Positions 21,916 to 31,009 of a DNA stretch of 64,000 nt are shown piece by piece (position 1 is the first letter of the stretch; each line of letters begins with the position of its first letter). Under the pieces are notes generated by a model. That model had not been told where the DNA came from. It did not search any database and saw only the letters and a program-made list of their open reading frames with translations. The stretch comes from Prorocentrum cordatum (taxonomy: Eukaryota; Sar; Dinophyceae; Prorocentrales; Prorocentraceae), in NCBI GenBank assembly GCA_963575745.1, contig CAUYUJ010005625.1, positions 239,146-303,145 on the forward strand, in the 5' to 3' direction. The position numbers and the translations under genes were made by a program.

Positions 21916-22164
21916 CCGTGTCTCCGAGGAGGGCCAGTTGAGAGAACGGTAGTTGGCCTTCGGGGGGCCCCCATGTCGCCACGGCTGGACGCAGCCCAGA
22001 ACACTGGCGCGCTTGGTCCCCAGGAGGGGTCCATGGACCGATTTTGAGCTGCCGTTGTCTAAACCCGTCCTCCTCAGAGTGTCCCTCCAACTCCTCGTCC
22101 TCCTCCGTCGCCTTCCCCCTCTGGGCACCTCTGGGCACCTCCGCGGACCTCCAGCAGCCACTGA

Positions 22165-22379
22165 CATCCTCGGCCACCTCCTCTCCTCCCCCCCCTCCTC
22201 CCCTCGTTTTCCTCGTCCTCCTACTTCCCTCCCTCCTCTCCTCGTTTTCCCCCTCCTCCACTCGCTTTCCCCCCTCCTCCTCCTTCCCTCGTTTTCCTCT
22301 CCTCTCCCCCCCCCCCTCCCCTCGTTTTCCCCCTCCTCCTCCTCCTCCTCCTCCTCCTCCTCCTCCTTCCCTCCCTCCA
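22165..22379 (+). repeat. CCT tract ending in CAG, possible 3' splice site
   Basis: About 215 bp of CCTCCT/CCCTCCTCC pyrimidine tract ends in CCCTCCAG at 22379. A long pyrimidine tract ending in CAG is what a 3' splice site looks like. The following frame (CGAGAYPQLGLPVP...) stays open for about 90 codons but matches no family I know, so the splice reading is speculative. Confidence 0.5.
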
Positions 22380-23214
22380 GTGCGGAGCAGGAGCATATCC
22401 ACAGCTGGGCCTCCCCGTGCCCAGGCGGGGCCCGTGGGCGCCTGGTGGCGGTGTCTTGGATGCGGTGGCGGGCCTCCGCGAGGGCAGGGGGGGGCGACTT
22501 GGGAGCCCGCCCAGCCTCAAAGGCGAGGGTCGGAGGTGGACTCTTTTGAGGGTCGGGGACGACGCTGGGGTGGTGTGGTGTATATTTTTTGTTCTCCGTT
22601 GTCCTGGGGAAGCGACGAAAAATGTATGCACTAGGATCCCGTATGCACCATAATCCGCGTTCCTGTGCGAATTTCGTCGCAGGGTCGGGAAAAGCGTCGG
22701 TGTATGGAGTTCGGTTCCCTAGATAGACCTCCTACCCTGACACGTCGATTGAGGAATTGGCAGTTTTCGGTTCGCGAGAGGGCGTCGCGGCCGTCATTTT
22801 CGTGGTTCCAGGTCTGTCGGTTTCGGTCCCAGGCCGTTGTCGCTGAGGGGAGGTTTACGAAAGGGAGGTTTGTCCACCGCCGAGAGGGTCTTCGCGGAAG
22901 CTTCCGGGGCCCTCCCAGGGAGGCCCCCGCATTCTGAGAAGCCCTCCATGTCTTCTCAGGAGAATAAAGTAAACAAAAGGAAATTAAACAAGCAGAAGCC
23001 GTACCAACACCATAAACACATAAACACATAACAGCATACTAACAACAAACACATGGTAACACATACATTTTTTTGTATATGTATTCCTCTTCGAATATTC
23101 TTTTTATAGCGGAACCCCCCCCCTGACCCCCCCCCCCGTACATAAATTCGGCCCTGGGCGCTCCCACCGACGTGAAAATCGAATTTCGGCTTCGGGAGCC
23201 TCTCCCGGCTATCC
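22380..23214. other. Unannotated stretch
   Basis: AT-richer at 22960-23110 (AAACAAGCAGAAG, repeated AAACACATAA words). No domain recognised. Confidence 0.4.
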
Positions 23215-23609
23215 CCGGACGGTCCCGCAAAGCCCGAGGACGGCCCACGACCGCTCCAGAACGGCCCATGAGCGCTCAAAAAGATTTCAGGTTGGCTTCA
23301 AGACGGCCCAACACGCTCCCAAAACGCCCCAAGAGGCCCCCAAGGAGACCCCCACAACGCAAAAATCGTCCCATTCCCTTCGGGAGACTTACAATTTTAC
23401 CATATTCGCTTCTGTGGCCTTCACTGCGTCCAAGACGGCCCAAGAGGCCCCCAAGATCGCCCCAGGACGACCCAAGATACCCCCAAGAGGACCCCAAGAC
23501 AGCCCAAAAGGGCTCCAAGACGGCCCAAGAGAGCTCCAAGACAGTCCCAAAAGCCCCAAAAGGCGTCCAAGCGAGCCCCAAGAAGGCCCCAAGAGGCGCC
23601 CAAGAATGT
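23215..23609. repeat. CTTGGG-type minisatellite (left part, split by retrocopy 1)
   Basis: Degenerate 10-20 bp units of CCAAGAGGCCCCCAAGACGG type. The array is interrupted at 23609/26457 by retrocopy 1 and resumes at 26476, so both parts were once one array. The same family occurs at 28690, 51065 and 54068. Confidence 0.8.
23591..23609. repeat. Target-site duplication of retrocopy 1, left copy
   Basis: AAGAGGCGCCCAAGAATGT, identical over 19 bp to 26457-26475. The relict SL begins at the very next base. Confidence 0.95.
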
Positions 23610-23661
23610 TCCGTAACCATTTTGGCTCAAGCGATATTGGCTCAAGCTATACAGCCTCACG
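23610..23661 (+). other. Relict DinoSL, two clear copies and one decayed
   Basis: 23610-23631 matches the 22-nt DinoSL with one change, the G at SL position 7 being A. 23632-23646 matches the 15-nt SL remainder CCATTTTGGCTCAAG at 13 of 15 positions. 23647-23661 matches it at 9 of 15 and is tentative. Inner copies are expected to be older, and the mismatches rise inward (1, 2, 6). This fits repeated rounds of trans-splicing and retroposition, each new leader joining at the internal AG of the previous one. Confidence 0.9.
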
Positions 23662-23703
23662 GCGGACGTTGTCGCGGTGTCTGCGCAGCCCCCACCCCGC
23701 TGC

Positions 23704-25343
23704 ATGGAGATGTACTTCCCGAGCAGGTGGTCCTCGTCGGCGCTCTCGCTCTTCCTTCTGCTGCTGCACTCGGGCGCCCTGGCCGCCGGCTCGTCTCGCG
23801 AGGTGGTCGGCGAGGGGTCCTGCGGGGACGAGCAGGACGACGGCGTCGCCCTGCTCATGCACATGCGCGCGGCGACGAAGGAGGCTGAGAACTGCTCCAG
23901 TCTTGCCAGCAACTCGCCGCTGGTAGAGGAGGTGCTGAGCAGCGCGAAGATCCCCCTCACCGGGCAATCCACGGGCAATCCGCCGTACGAGGCCACGGTG
24001 CAGGAGCCCTTCGGCCAGTCCTCGCCCGTCTTCCCTCCGCAGGACGTGATGTACGGCTCGGGCCAGGAGGCCATCGAGCAGGACAAGAGGCGCTGCGCGA
24101 AGAAATTACACGATGGAAGACTTCGACGCCGCTTGGGACTACTTGGCTTGTGAGCTCAACCGTCTCTTCAGCAACCCGACGGTGGCAGCGGCTTTTGACA
24201 GGGCCATCCAGGGCTTGGAGCCCATTGTCAAAAACGCGGACAATCCGCCCCAGGCCTTCCCGAACCCATGGATCGGAGCGTCACAGGCGGATTTCGTGGA
24301 GTTCATGCGCTCGTACTTCCTCATGCTCCCCGGACCGACTGGCAAGGACAACGGTTTTTCGTAATCCTCAAGATGAACTTCCTCCAGCGCCGCAACCAGG
24401 CGGCGATTGATCTCTTCAACAAGTTCAAAAGCCAGACGCCTCCGGCGACCACGGCCACCACAGAGTTCTTCGATTGGACGTACAAGTGGGTCACTCTGAG
24501 GGGCATGTATATGGACTCGAAAGCCTCCCTTGCTACGGTTGCGCGGTGGGTGGAGTACGTCAACGACCCTGCTCAGGCCAACAACGTCCGGGGGAACATG
24601 TCTGCCTACGAGGGCTACGATCCCGACGACCCCCCGGCTACGGCTACAATTCCTTTAACCAGTACTTCTCGAGGATCTTCAAAGATTACAACAAGAGCAG
24701 GCCCATCAGTCAGCCAGAGGACAAAATGGTGGTCACAGCCCCAGGGGACGTGTTGATCAATTTTATCATCAATTATCTCACGAACCAGACCAGGCTGCCC
24801 GTGAAGGGGAGCGACTTCAATGTCAAGGAGCTGCTGAACGGCTCCGCGCTGGCCTCGAAGTTCATCGGTGGTACTGCGGTCTCCAACGTGCTCGAGCCTT
24901 ACGTTTACCACAACTTCCACGCCCCCGTGGACGGGCGCCTCGTTAAAGCGGTGGACGTGCCAGGTTATTTCTTCGGCATCCCGGACGGCATGCGGTGGTT
25001 TGGCAGCGAAGACACTGGCAGCTCGGACACGGACTTCGGCGTGTTCTCGGGCTTCCACCGCCTCGTATTAATCTACGACACCGGCCCGTATGGATTGGTG
25101 GCGCAGGTGGCGGTCGGCTTGGCGGACGTGAACACCATCTGCCCCACGGTGAATGCTGAGATGCCTTCGGTGCCTCCTGGCTCTTGCAGCGGCGCTTCGT
25201 GCCCCGAGGTCAGAAAGGGCGAACGCATGGGGTTCTTTCTATGCGGCGGGTCGCTGAACATCCTCCTCTTCCAGCCTGGCGTGTTCGCTTCCCAGGACCT
25301 CCCCATGGGCAACCGCCTCGGCAGCATGAGCGCCATATCATAG
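23704..25343 (+). pseudogene. Phosphatidylserine decarboxylase-like proenzyme, three frameshifts
   Basis: Encodes a pyruvoyl-dependent decarboxylase of the phosphatidylserine decarboxylase (PSD) family; members turn phosphatidylserine into phosphatidylethanolamine or decarboxylate aromatic amino acids. The start chosen is the ATG at 23704, 42 bp after the last SL relict, giving a hydrophobic signal peptide (SSSALSLFLLLLHSGALA). The middle (about 24113-24650) resembles the N-terminal PSDC domain of fungal PSD-like enzymes. The C-terminal half has family hallmarks: QYFSRIFKDYNKSRPI, VKGSDFNVKELL, EPYVYHNFHAPVDG with the conserved histidines, and CGGSLNILLF. The Gly-Ser at 25248-25253 is the expected self-cleavage site making the pyruvoyl group. 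About 546 codons. Three one-base shifts break the frame, at A3 (24103-24105), T5 (24355-24359) and the C run at 24630-24635. All are homopolymer events, so assembly error is as possible as decay. Exact substrate not predictable. Confidence 0.8.
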
Positions 25344-25412
25344 CCTCCCCCGCCCTGAGCGTCATCAAGCGAATGCGCAGCTGGAGTACCCGTGAGGTCA
25401 AGCGGCACGGCT

Positions 25413-25897
25413 CTGAGAGGTTGTGGGGGGGCAAGCCAGATTCGAGGAGGTTTGTCCACCGCCGAGCTGAGGCGCCACTGTTCTCGCACTGCGCCTTTTT
25501 AGGTCGCGGGAGGGTCGGCCAGCCGCATCGGTCAGTTGGCCTGCCCGCCCCGCGTGCTCCGACCTTTCGGAGCCACTCATGCTATGATTTGAAGTCCCCC
25601 CCTTCCCCCTTCCTCCTCCTCTTTTCTGAGCCCTCCTTCCTTCTTCTCCACCTCTTCCTCCGTCCGTCAGTCTTGCGCCTCGCATGCCAAGTTGACTGGT
25701 CTGAGCATTGCTTGGTCCGAGCGTGGCCTCGGCATTGGCATTGGCTAAGCCCTCACCAGGTGCATGGCTGGCCAGCCTTGCCCGCCACCTCCCCTCCCCT
25801 CCCCTCATTGCGCCGTTGCCAAGCATATGATCTTTTTTCCTGCAGTCGAGCTTGCACGACGTGGTCGTGTATCGTGGCGCAGTCGAGCCGAGTCAAA
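25413..25897. repeat. 3' tandem duplication in retrocopy 1, unit 1
   Basis: About 485 bp repeated at 25950-26453 with a 539-bp offset. It includes GGAGGTTTGTCCACCGCCGA, a pyrimidine tract with CTTCTCCACCTCTTCC and the end CGAGCCGAGTCAAA. It lies downstream of the PSD-like stop codon. Confidence 0.9.
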
Positions 25898-25949
25898 CAT
25901 GGTTCCGTGCTGGCGCGGTCCGATTCGACAAAGGTTGCGAGAGGTGGGG

Positions 25950-26453
25950 AGGGAGAGGTTGGGGGGGGGGCAAGCCAGATCCGAGGAGGTTTGTCCACCG
26001 CCGAGCTGAGGCGCCACTGTTTTCGCACTGCGCCTTTTTATGTCGCGGGAGGGGCGGGCAGGCCGCGTCGGTCAGCTGGCCTGCCCGCCCCGCATGCTCC
26101 GACCTCTCGGAGCCACTCATGCTATGATTTGAAGTCCCCACCTTCCCCCTTCCCAACCTCCTCCTCCCCTCTTTTCTGAGCCCTCCTTCCTTCTTCTCCA
26201 CCTCTTCCTCCGTCCGTCAGTCTTGCGCCCCGCATGCCAAGTTGACTGGTCTGAGCATTGCTTGGTCCGAGCGTGGCCTCGGCATTGGCATTGGCTAAGC
26301 CCTCACCAGGTGCTGCCATTCTGGCTGGCCAGCCTTGCCCGCCACCTCCCCTCCCCTCCCCTCATTGCGCCGTTGCCAAGCATATGATCTTTTTCCTGCA
26401 GTCGAGCTTGCACGACGTGGTTGTGTATCGTGGCGCAGTCGAGCCGAGTCAAA
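25950..26453. repeat. 3' tandem duplication in retrocopy 1, unit 2
   Basis: Second unit, separated from unit 1 by about 53 bp. It ends CGAGCCGAGTCAAAAA, i.e. in the A tract that abuts the right TSD. Unit 1 ends with the same CGAGCCGAGTCAAA, so the duplicated segment may correspond to a complete 3' end. Confidence 0.9.
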
Positions 26454-26456
26454 AAT

Positions 26457-26475
26457 AAGAGGCGCCCAAGAATGT
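26457..26475. repeat. Target-site duplication of retrocopy 1, right copy
   Basis: AAGAGGCGCCCAAGAATGT, identical to 23591-23609. The interrupted minisatellite continues after it. Confidence 0.95.
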
Positions 26476-26800
26476 CCCAACGTGGCCGAATCCCCCCAGG
26501 ACGGCCCAAGAGGATCCCGGGACAATTCCGGAGAGCCGCCAGACAGCCCAACAGAGTCCCAAAAGGAGCCCCACGAAGGCCCCGACATGCCATATTATTT
26601 GATTTCCGCTAACATGCTCCGCACTGTTTCTGTCTCCAACGCCGCCGCCCCGGGGGGCCTCGGGACAACCCCGGAGAGCCGCCAGACAGCCCAAAAGAGC
26701 CCCACAAGGAGCCCCACGAAGGCCCCGACATGCCATATTCATTGCTTTCCGCTACCATGCTCCGCATGATTTTTTCTTCCAACGCCGCCACCCAGGGGGA
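26476..26800. repeat. Minisatellite continuation and a 140-bp direct repeat
   Basis: After the minisatellite resumes, two copies of a segment follow. They start GGGACAATTCCGGAGAGCCG (26518) and GGGACAACCCCGGAGAGCCG (26661) and run through GCCCCGACATGCCATATT to TTCCAACGCCGCC. Confidence 0.8.
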
Positions 26801-26929
26801 CATCTACGTCGCCGATGTTTTGGCTTCGGTCCAGGAGCCGACACTTTCCCCGATCGCACGCTGCCCCGTGCATAGGCTCCTGCCCTCTGCCCCCTCAGAG
26901 CCCTTCCAGCTTGAAGACTCTATGAGCCA

Positions 26930-28390
26930 CATAAGGCCCAAGAGCCATATGAGTTCAATGAGCTCTACGGCCCCTCGTCCTCGTCTTCATTGTCGCCGTC
27001 GTCGTCTTCGTCGCCGCCGTTGTCGTCCCCCATGAGACCTACAGGCCTATCAACCCCTTCAGCCTTATGAGCCCTGCGAGCCCTATGACACTCAAGACCC
27101 CATATGGGCCCCGACATCCCTATGACCCCCGGGACCCCTGCGACCTCTCTTTTCCCTACGAGCCCTACGAGGCCTGCAGTGCCCTATGTGTTTTGCGAGC
27201 CCTATGAGTCCTGCGAGCCCTAATGCCTACAAGCCGCCTCGTGAACCCTACCAGCCCTACGACCTCAATTACCCTATAACCCCTACCAGCCATATGAACC
27301 CTGTCGACCTCATGAGCCCTACGACCCCTGTGGCGGCTCATGCCCCTGCGACCCCCATCCGCCCTATGAGATCTACGAGCCCCGCGGTGCCCTATATCCC
27401 CTCCGAGCTCCATGAGCCCTCCATTGCCCTGTGCGCCCTACGAGCCCTACGACCCCAACTACCCCTACAGCCCCTACCAACCATATGAGCCCTCTCAGCC
27501 CTGAGAACCCGAACGCCTACAAACCCCGCGAACCCCGTCAGCCCCACGAGACCCACGGGCCCACAAGCCCCGCGAGCCCTGCGAGCATACGAGCCCTACG
27601 AGCCTCACGGGCACACGAGCTCACGAGCCCTACAAGCCTACAAGCCGACGAGCCTTACGGGCCTACGGGCCCTACGAGCCCCACGGACCTACGGGCTCTA
27701 CGAGCTCTACAGGCCCACGAACTCACGAGCCCTGCGGGCCTACGGGCCCTGCGAGCCCTACGAGCCCCACAAGCCCTACGAGCGTACAAGGCCCACGAGC
27801 CCTACGAGCCCTACGGGCCTACGAGCCCAGAGAGCCCACGAACCCTGGGCGCCCTACAAACCCATCATCCCGGTGAGCGCTGCGGGCCCGACGAGTCATC
27901 CGAGCTCAAAGGCCGCGCGAACCGCGCGAGCCCCGCGAGGCCGAAGAGCCCCACGAGGTCACGAGCCCTACGAGCCCTACGCTCCCCATGCGCCCCAGGA
28001 GCCCATGACCCCTACACGCGCCTTAGGCGTCCGACCCCTATTCCCCAACCAACCCAGCGAGTCCCACAAGCCCATTGACCCCTGGAACCCCGTAGGCCCC
28101 ACGCGCATGGCGAAACCAGTGAGCCCCATGACCCCTCTGAACCACACAATCTACGCGCACCGTGAGCCCTGTGTGCCCACGAACGCTTGCGCCCCACCCA
28201 CGCCCCACGAGTCGATCGCGAGCCCTCCGACCTCATGGGCCCTGTGAGCCCCATGAGCCCTACGAGCCCTACGGGCCCCACGAGCTCACGCTCCATGAGC
28301 CCCATGACGTCCGTGAGCCGCGGCCACCGAGCGACCACTACGACCCTTCAAGCCCCGCGAGCCCCACGAGCCCCCATGAGGCCCACGACA
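26930..28390. repeat. GAGCCCTAC minisatellite
   Basis: About 1.46 kb of degenerate 9-12 bp units of GAGCCCTACGAGCCC type. Several frames stay open and read as Tyr-Glu-Pro or Ser-Pro-Thr repeats, which is a consequence of the unit. Toward the right end the units become more irregular. Confidence 0.88.
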
Positions 28391-28439
28391 CATAGCAGGC
28401 CAAACAAGCCCCACAGTTGGTCGCAGCGAGCTTTCCAGG

Positions 28440-28560
28440 CGCCATGCGACCAAGATTTTAAAGGCGAAGCGAAGCGAGCCGGTAAAATCTTGTATATTTA
28501 ATCGCTTCGCTCATTCCGCCGGCCCGTATTGCGCACCGCGGTCGACTGGATGAGAGGTCG
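28440..28560. repeat. Dispersed CGCTTCGCTCATTCCGCC repeat with AAGCGAAGCG arm
   Basis: TTTAATCGCTTCGCTCATTC followed by CGCCGGCCC recurs at 39474-39510. Here it is preceded by AAAGGCGAAGCGAAGCGAG, which can pair with the CGCTTCGCT segment. Confidence 0.6.
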
Positions 28561-28689
28561 TCGGCAGTGCGGAGCTGCAGGGAGCGGGGGCTGTTTTTTT
28601 TGTTGAGTCGTTGCGTTCGGCCTTTTGTGGTGAAGATGCCCCGGTGGAACAGGTTCGTGTCGATTCGTGGCGACCGTCTGTGGGGGTGG

Positions 28690-29240
28690 CGGGGGAATTG
28701 GGGCCTCTTTTGGGCCTCTTGGGCGCCTCTTGGGGCGTCTTGGGGGCCTCTTGGGGGTCTCTTGGGGCCTCTTTGGGACCTCCTGGGCGGCTTCTGGGGC
28801 GGAGGGCTCGATTTTTCAGTTCTCTGTATCCCTCTTGAGCCCCTCTTGGGCCCGTCTTGGGGCCTCTTGGTCCGTCTTGGGCGGCACTTGGGCCGTCTTG
28901 GGGGCCCTCTTGGGCCGTTTCGGGGCCGTCTTGGGAGCTTCGTGGGCCGTCTTGGAGCGATCTTGGGCGCCTCTTGGGTCGTCTTGGAGCGTCCGGAAGC
29001 CGAAAAAGCCAGAACGCAAAAAACATTGGAAAAACCAATGAAAATCAACGATTTTGGCCTCTTGGGGCCCTCTTCGGAGGCCTCTTGGAAGGCTCTTGGG
29101 GCGTCTTGAAGGCCTCTTCGGCTGTCTTGGGGGTCTCTTGGGCCGTCTTGGGGTCATCTTCGGCGCCTTGGAGCGCTCTTTGAACGTCTCGGGGGCCTCT
29201 TGAGCAATCTTGGGGGCCTCTTGGGGCACTCTTGGCGCGC
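28690..29240. repeat. CTTGGG-type minisatellite
   Basis: Degenerate units of GGGGCCTCTTGGGCGTCTTG type. Interrupted at about 28990-29050 by a short A-rich unique segment. Confidence 0.85.
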
Positions 29241-29289
29241 TCAGGGCGGCCTGAGAGGCCGCACCCAGAAGGAAAACCATCTCTGAGTT

Positions 29290-29442
29290 GAACCGGGCGG
29301 GACCTTCCCAGGCGGCGGGCGGGGTACTTTTCGCCGGGGGACCCCCAGGGGCCGCCCCGCGCGCGCGAACTAGTACAATACAATTGTTAACCAGTTACCG
29401 GAGATCTTAGCACGCCTCTGGCCCGTTGGGCCGGCGAATTTA
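29290..29442. repeat. Dispersed 150-bp repeat (GCGCGCGAACTAG ... GGCCGGCGAATT), copy 1
   Basis: CGGGACCTTCCCAGG, GCGCGCGCGAACTAG, ACCGGAGATCTTAGCA and GGGCCGGCGAATT occur in the same order at 59415-59552. The terminal word GGCCGGCGAATT is also the signature of repeat R1, so the two may be related. Confidence 0.75.
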
Positions 29443-29512
29443 TATATACATACACATATAAAGAAGACTTCCATGCCTTCTCAGAAGGTCGCCCCCCTCG
29501 CGCCCCCCCCCT

Positions 29513-29875
29513 GTGTGGGCGCCGCCAAAGCCAGGATGTTTCGATCAGACCTGGACAATGGAGCTCTGCTGCGGCTTCGGCTTCGGCGACAGGGGCAACG
29601 AGCGCTGCTGGCTGCCGCCCAATTTCACCTTCGAGACCTGCTGCGTCCAGTCGGTGGTGGCCGTGAGCGACGTCAGGAGGTACATGGACGGGTTCATGGA
29701 CTGGCACTCCGACCTCTTTCCGCCAGTGCGCGAGTGCCGGTCGAGCCCGTCACGTGAGTCGAGCGCTCCAGAAAGGCGGGACGACGGCTACTGGGGGCCC
29801 CTGCACGCCGATCTGGGCTACGACCCGCGGATCATCGTGGATGTCGGGGGAGGCACAGGACAGGGCTGGACCTAA
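29513..29875 (+). CDS. Probable exon: Cys-rich domain plus FkbM-like SAM-methyltransferase motif I
   Basis: A 120-codon open frame with strong protein character in a GC-rich setting. Its first half has paired cysteines with an internal match (TWTMELCCGFG and NFTFETCC around GNERCWLPP), which looks like a small disulfide-rich repeat. Its second half (DDGYWGPLHADLGYDPRIIV, then DVGGGTGQG) resembles the start of a class I SAM-dependent methyltransferase: hydrophobic strand, Asp, then the glycine-rich SAM-binding motif I. The layout is closest to FkbM-type enzymes (inference). The frame stops at 29873-29875, exactly where repeat R1 begins, so the true 3' boundary is lost or is a splice site. Upstream TTCGATCAG could be a 3' splice site. 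Could also be a gene remnant. Confidence 0.5.
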   Translation: MWAPPKPGCFDQTWTMELCCGFGFGDRGNERCWLPPNFTFETCCVQSVVAVSDVRRYMDGFMDWHSDLFPPVRECRSSPSRESSAPERRDDGYWGPLHADLGYDPRIIVDVGGGTGQGWT

Positions 29876-30044
29876 ACGCTATTTTGCTGGACTTCGGCCG
29901 TGGTTTGTTTTTCCCGGAAAGGGCTCGAGCCCAGGGTTCTCTTTTAGTGGGTTCACCTCCCGGTTCTTACTTGAAGGGGGCCGGCGAATGTCTTGTGCGA
30001 TAAATTACTAGGTCGAAGGGGGCCGGCGAATTAAAATTGTGAGG
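29876..30044. repeat. Repeat R1 (CCCAGGGTTCTCTTTTAG ... GGCCGGCGAATT), copy 1
   Basis: Module order: TTTTTCCCGGAAAGGGC, CCCAGGGTTCTCTTTTAG, GGTTCACCTCCCGG, GGGCCGGCGAATG, a TGCGATAAAT word and a second GGGCCGGCGAATTAAAAT. Other copies lie at 32386, 38806, 39567, 45234 and 52305. Confidence 0.85.
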
Positions 30045-30289
30045 ACGAAGGCCATTTTTCGCCACCCCTCACGCAGATCGTGCTCTTGGAATTTTACTGC
30101 CTTTAAGGAAACCTCGATATTTCACAGGTGAAGTCAACTTTTTTCCGACATCGACTTTAAACGATAAAAAACGAGGTAAACGCGTTCGCTCGATAAATAA
30201 CGAGGTACCGCGGCCTCCGGAACGGCGCTGGGAACGGAGTTTTGGATTCTTGAAGTTGCATAAGTTTGGAAATAGCAAAAATCCCCTGC

Positions 30290-30740
30290 GTTTTTTGACC
30301 CTGACCCCGTGAGGGGTGGCACCGAATTTCAGAAATGTGGCAAATCCCGTGTGTTTTTGGACCCTGACCCGCGGATCTGCGTGAGGGGTGGCACCGAATT
30401 TCAGAAATGTGGCAAATCCCCTGTGTTTTTGGACCCTGACCCCGCGGATCTGCGTGAGGGGTGGCACCGAATTTCAGAAATGTGGCAAATCCCTTGTGTT
30501 TTTGGACCCTGACCCCGCGGATCTGCGTGAGGGGTGGCACCGAATTTCAGAAATGTTGCAAATCCCCTGTGTTTTTGGACCCTGACCCCGCGGATCTGCG
30601 TGAGGGGTGGGTGGCACGGAATTCCAGAAATGTGGCAAATCCCGTGTGTTTTCGGATCCTGACCCCGCCGACCTGCGTGAGGGGTGGCACCGAATGTCAG
30701 AAATGTGGCAAGTCCCATGTGTTTTCGGACCTTGACTTCG
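30290..30740. repeat. 73-bp tandem repeat, about six units
   Basis: GTGAGGGGTGGCACCGAATT recurs at 30309, 30382, 30455, 30528, about 30601 and 30675, a strict 73-bp period. Units share CAGAAATGTGGCAAATCCC and GGACCCTGACCCCGCGGATC. Confidence 0.95.
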
Positions 30741-30745
30741 CCCAG

Positions 30746-30945
30746 GAGGGCCCATGAGTCCCAGGAGAGCCCAGGAGAGCCCAGGAGGGCTCAGGAGAGC
30801 CCAGGAGGGCCCAGGAGGATCCAGGAGGCTCCAAGAGGCACCAGGGGGCCCAAGGAGGGCCCAGGAGAAGCTCCAGGAGGCTCCAGGAGAGCCCAGGAGG
30901 GCCCAAGAGGTCCAAGGAAGACCCAGGAGGGCCCAGGAGCCCTTA
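30746..30945. repeat. GCCCAGGAGG minisatellite
   Basis: Degenerate units of GAGGGCCCAGGAGAGCCCAG type over 200 bp, starting directly after the 73-bp array. Confidence 0.9.
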
Positions 30946-31009
30946 CGAGGGATCGTGGCCCTGGGAGCGCTGACGTGCCGTGGGGGGCCTCGTGGGGGGC
31001 CAGAATTCA

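Larger units (their letters stand above)
23610..26456 (+). mobile_element. Retrocopy 1: SL-tagged processed mRNA integrated as DNA
   Basis: This 2,847-bp insertion has every mark of LINE-mediated retroposition of a mature dinoflagellate mRNA. The 19-bp TSD is perfect (23591-23609 and 26457-26475). The insert starts exactly with the first base of the SL. The coding part has no introns. The 3' end is CAAAAAT directly before the right TSD. Removing it rejoins the CTTGGG-type minisatellite. It carries a phosphatidylserine-decarboxylase-like reading frame and a 3' untranslated part of about 1.1 kb that contains an internal tandem duplication. The machinery must have come from elsewhere, since no reverse transcriptase is visible in the window. 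Confidence 0.93.

Noticed and set aside
23277-23620. Minus-strand hydrophobic ORFs (GASWAVLGRSWG type) near retrocopy 1
   Set aside because: They are translations of the CTTGGG minisatellite, which gives Leu-Gly-Trp repeats wherever it occurs.
26930-28390. Tyr-Glu-Pro-rich ORFs as a possible structural protein
   Set aside because: The unit GAGCCCTAC is degenerate at indel level, so frames switch constantly. No single frame is favoured.
30290-30740. CRISPR-like array
   Set aside because: The 73-bp units are repeated entirely, with no unique spacers, and the context is eukaryotic.
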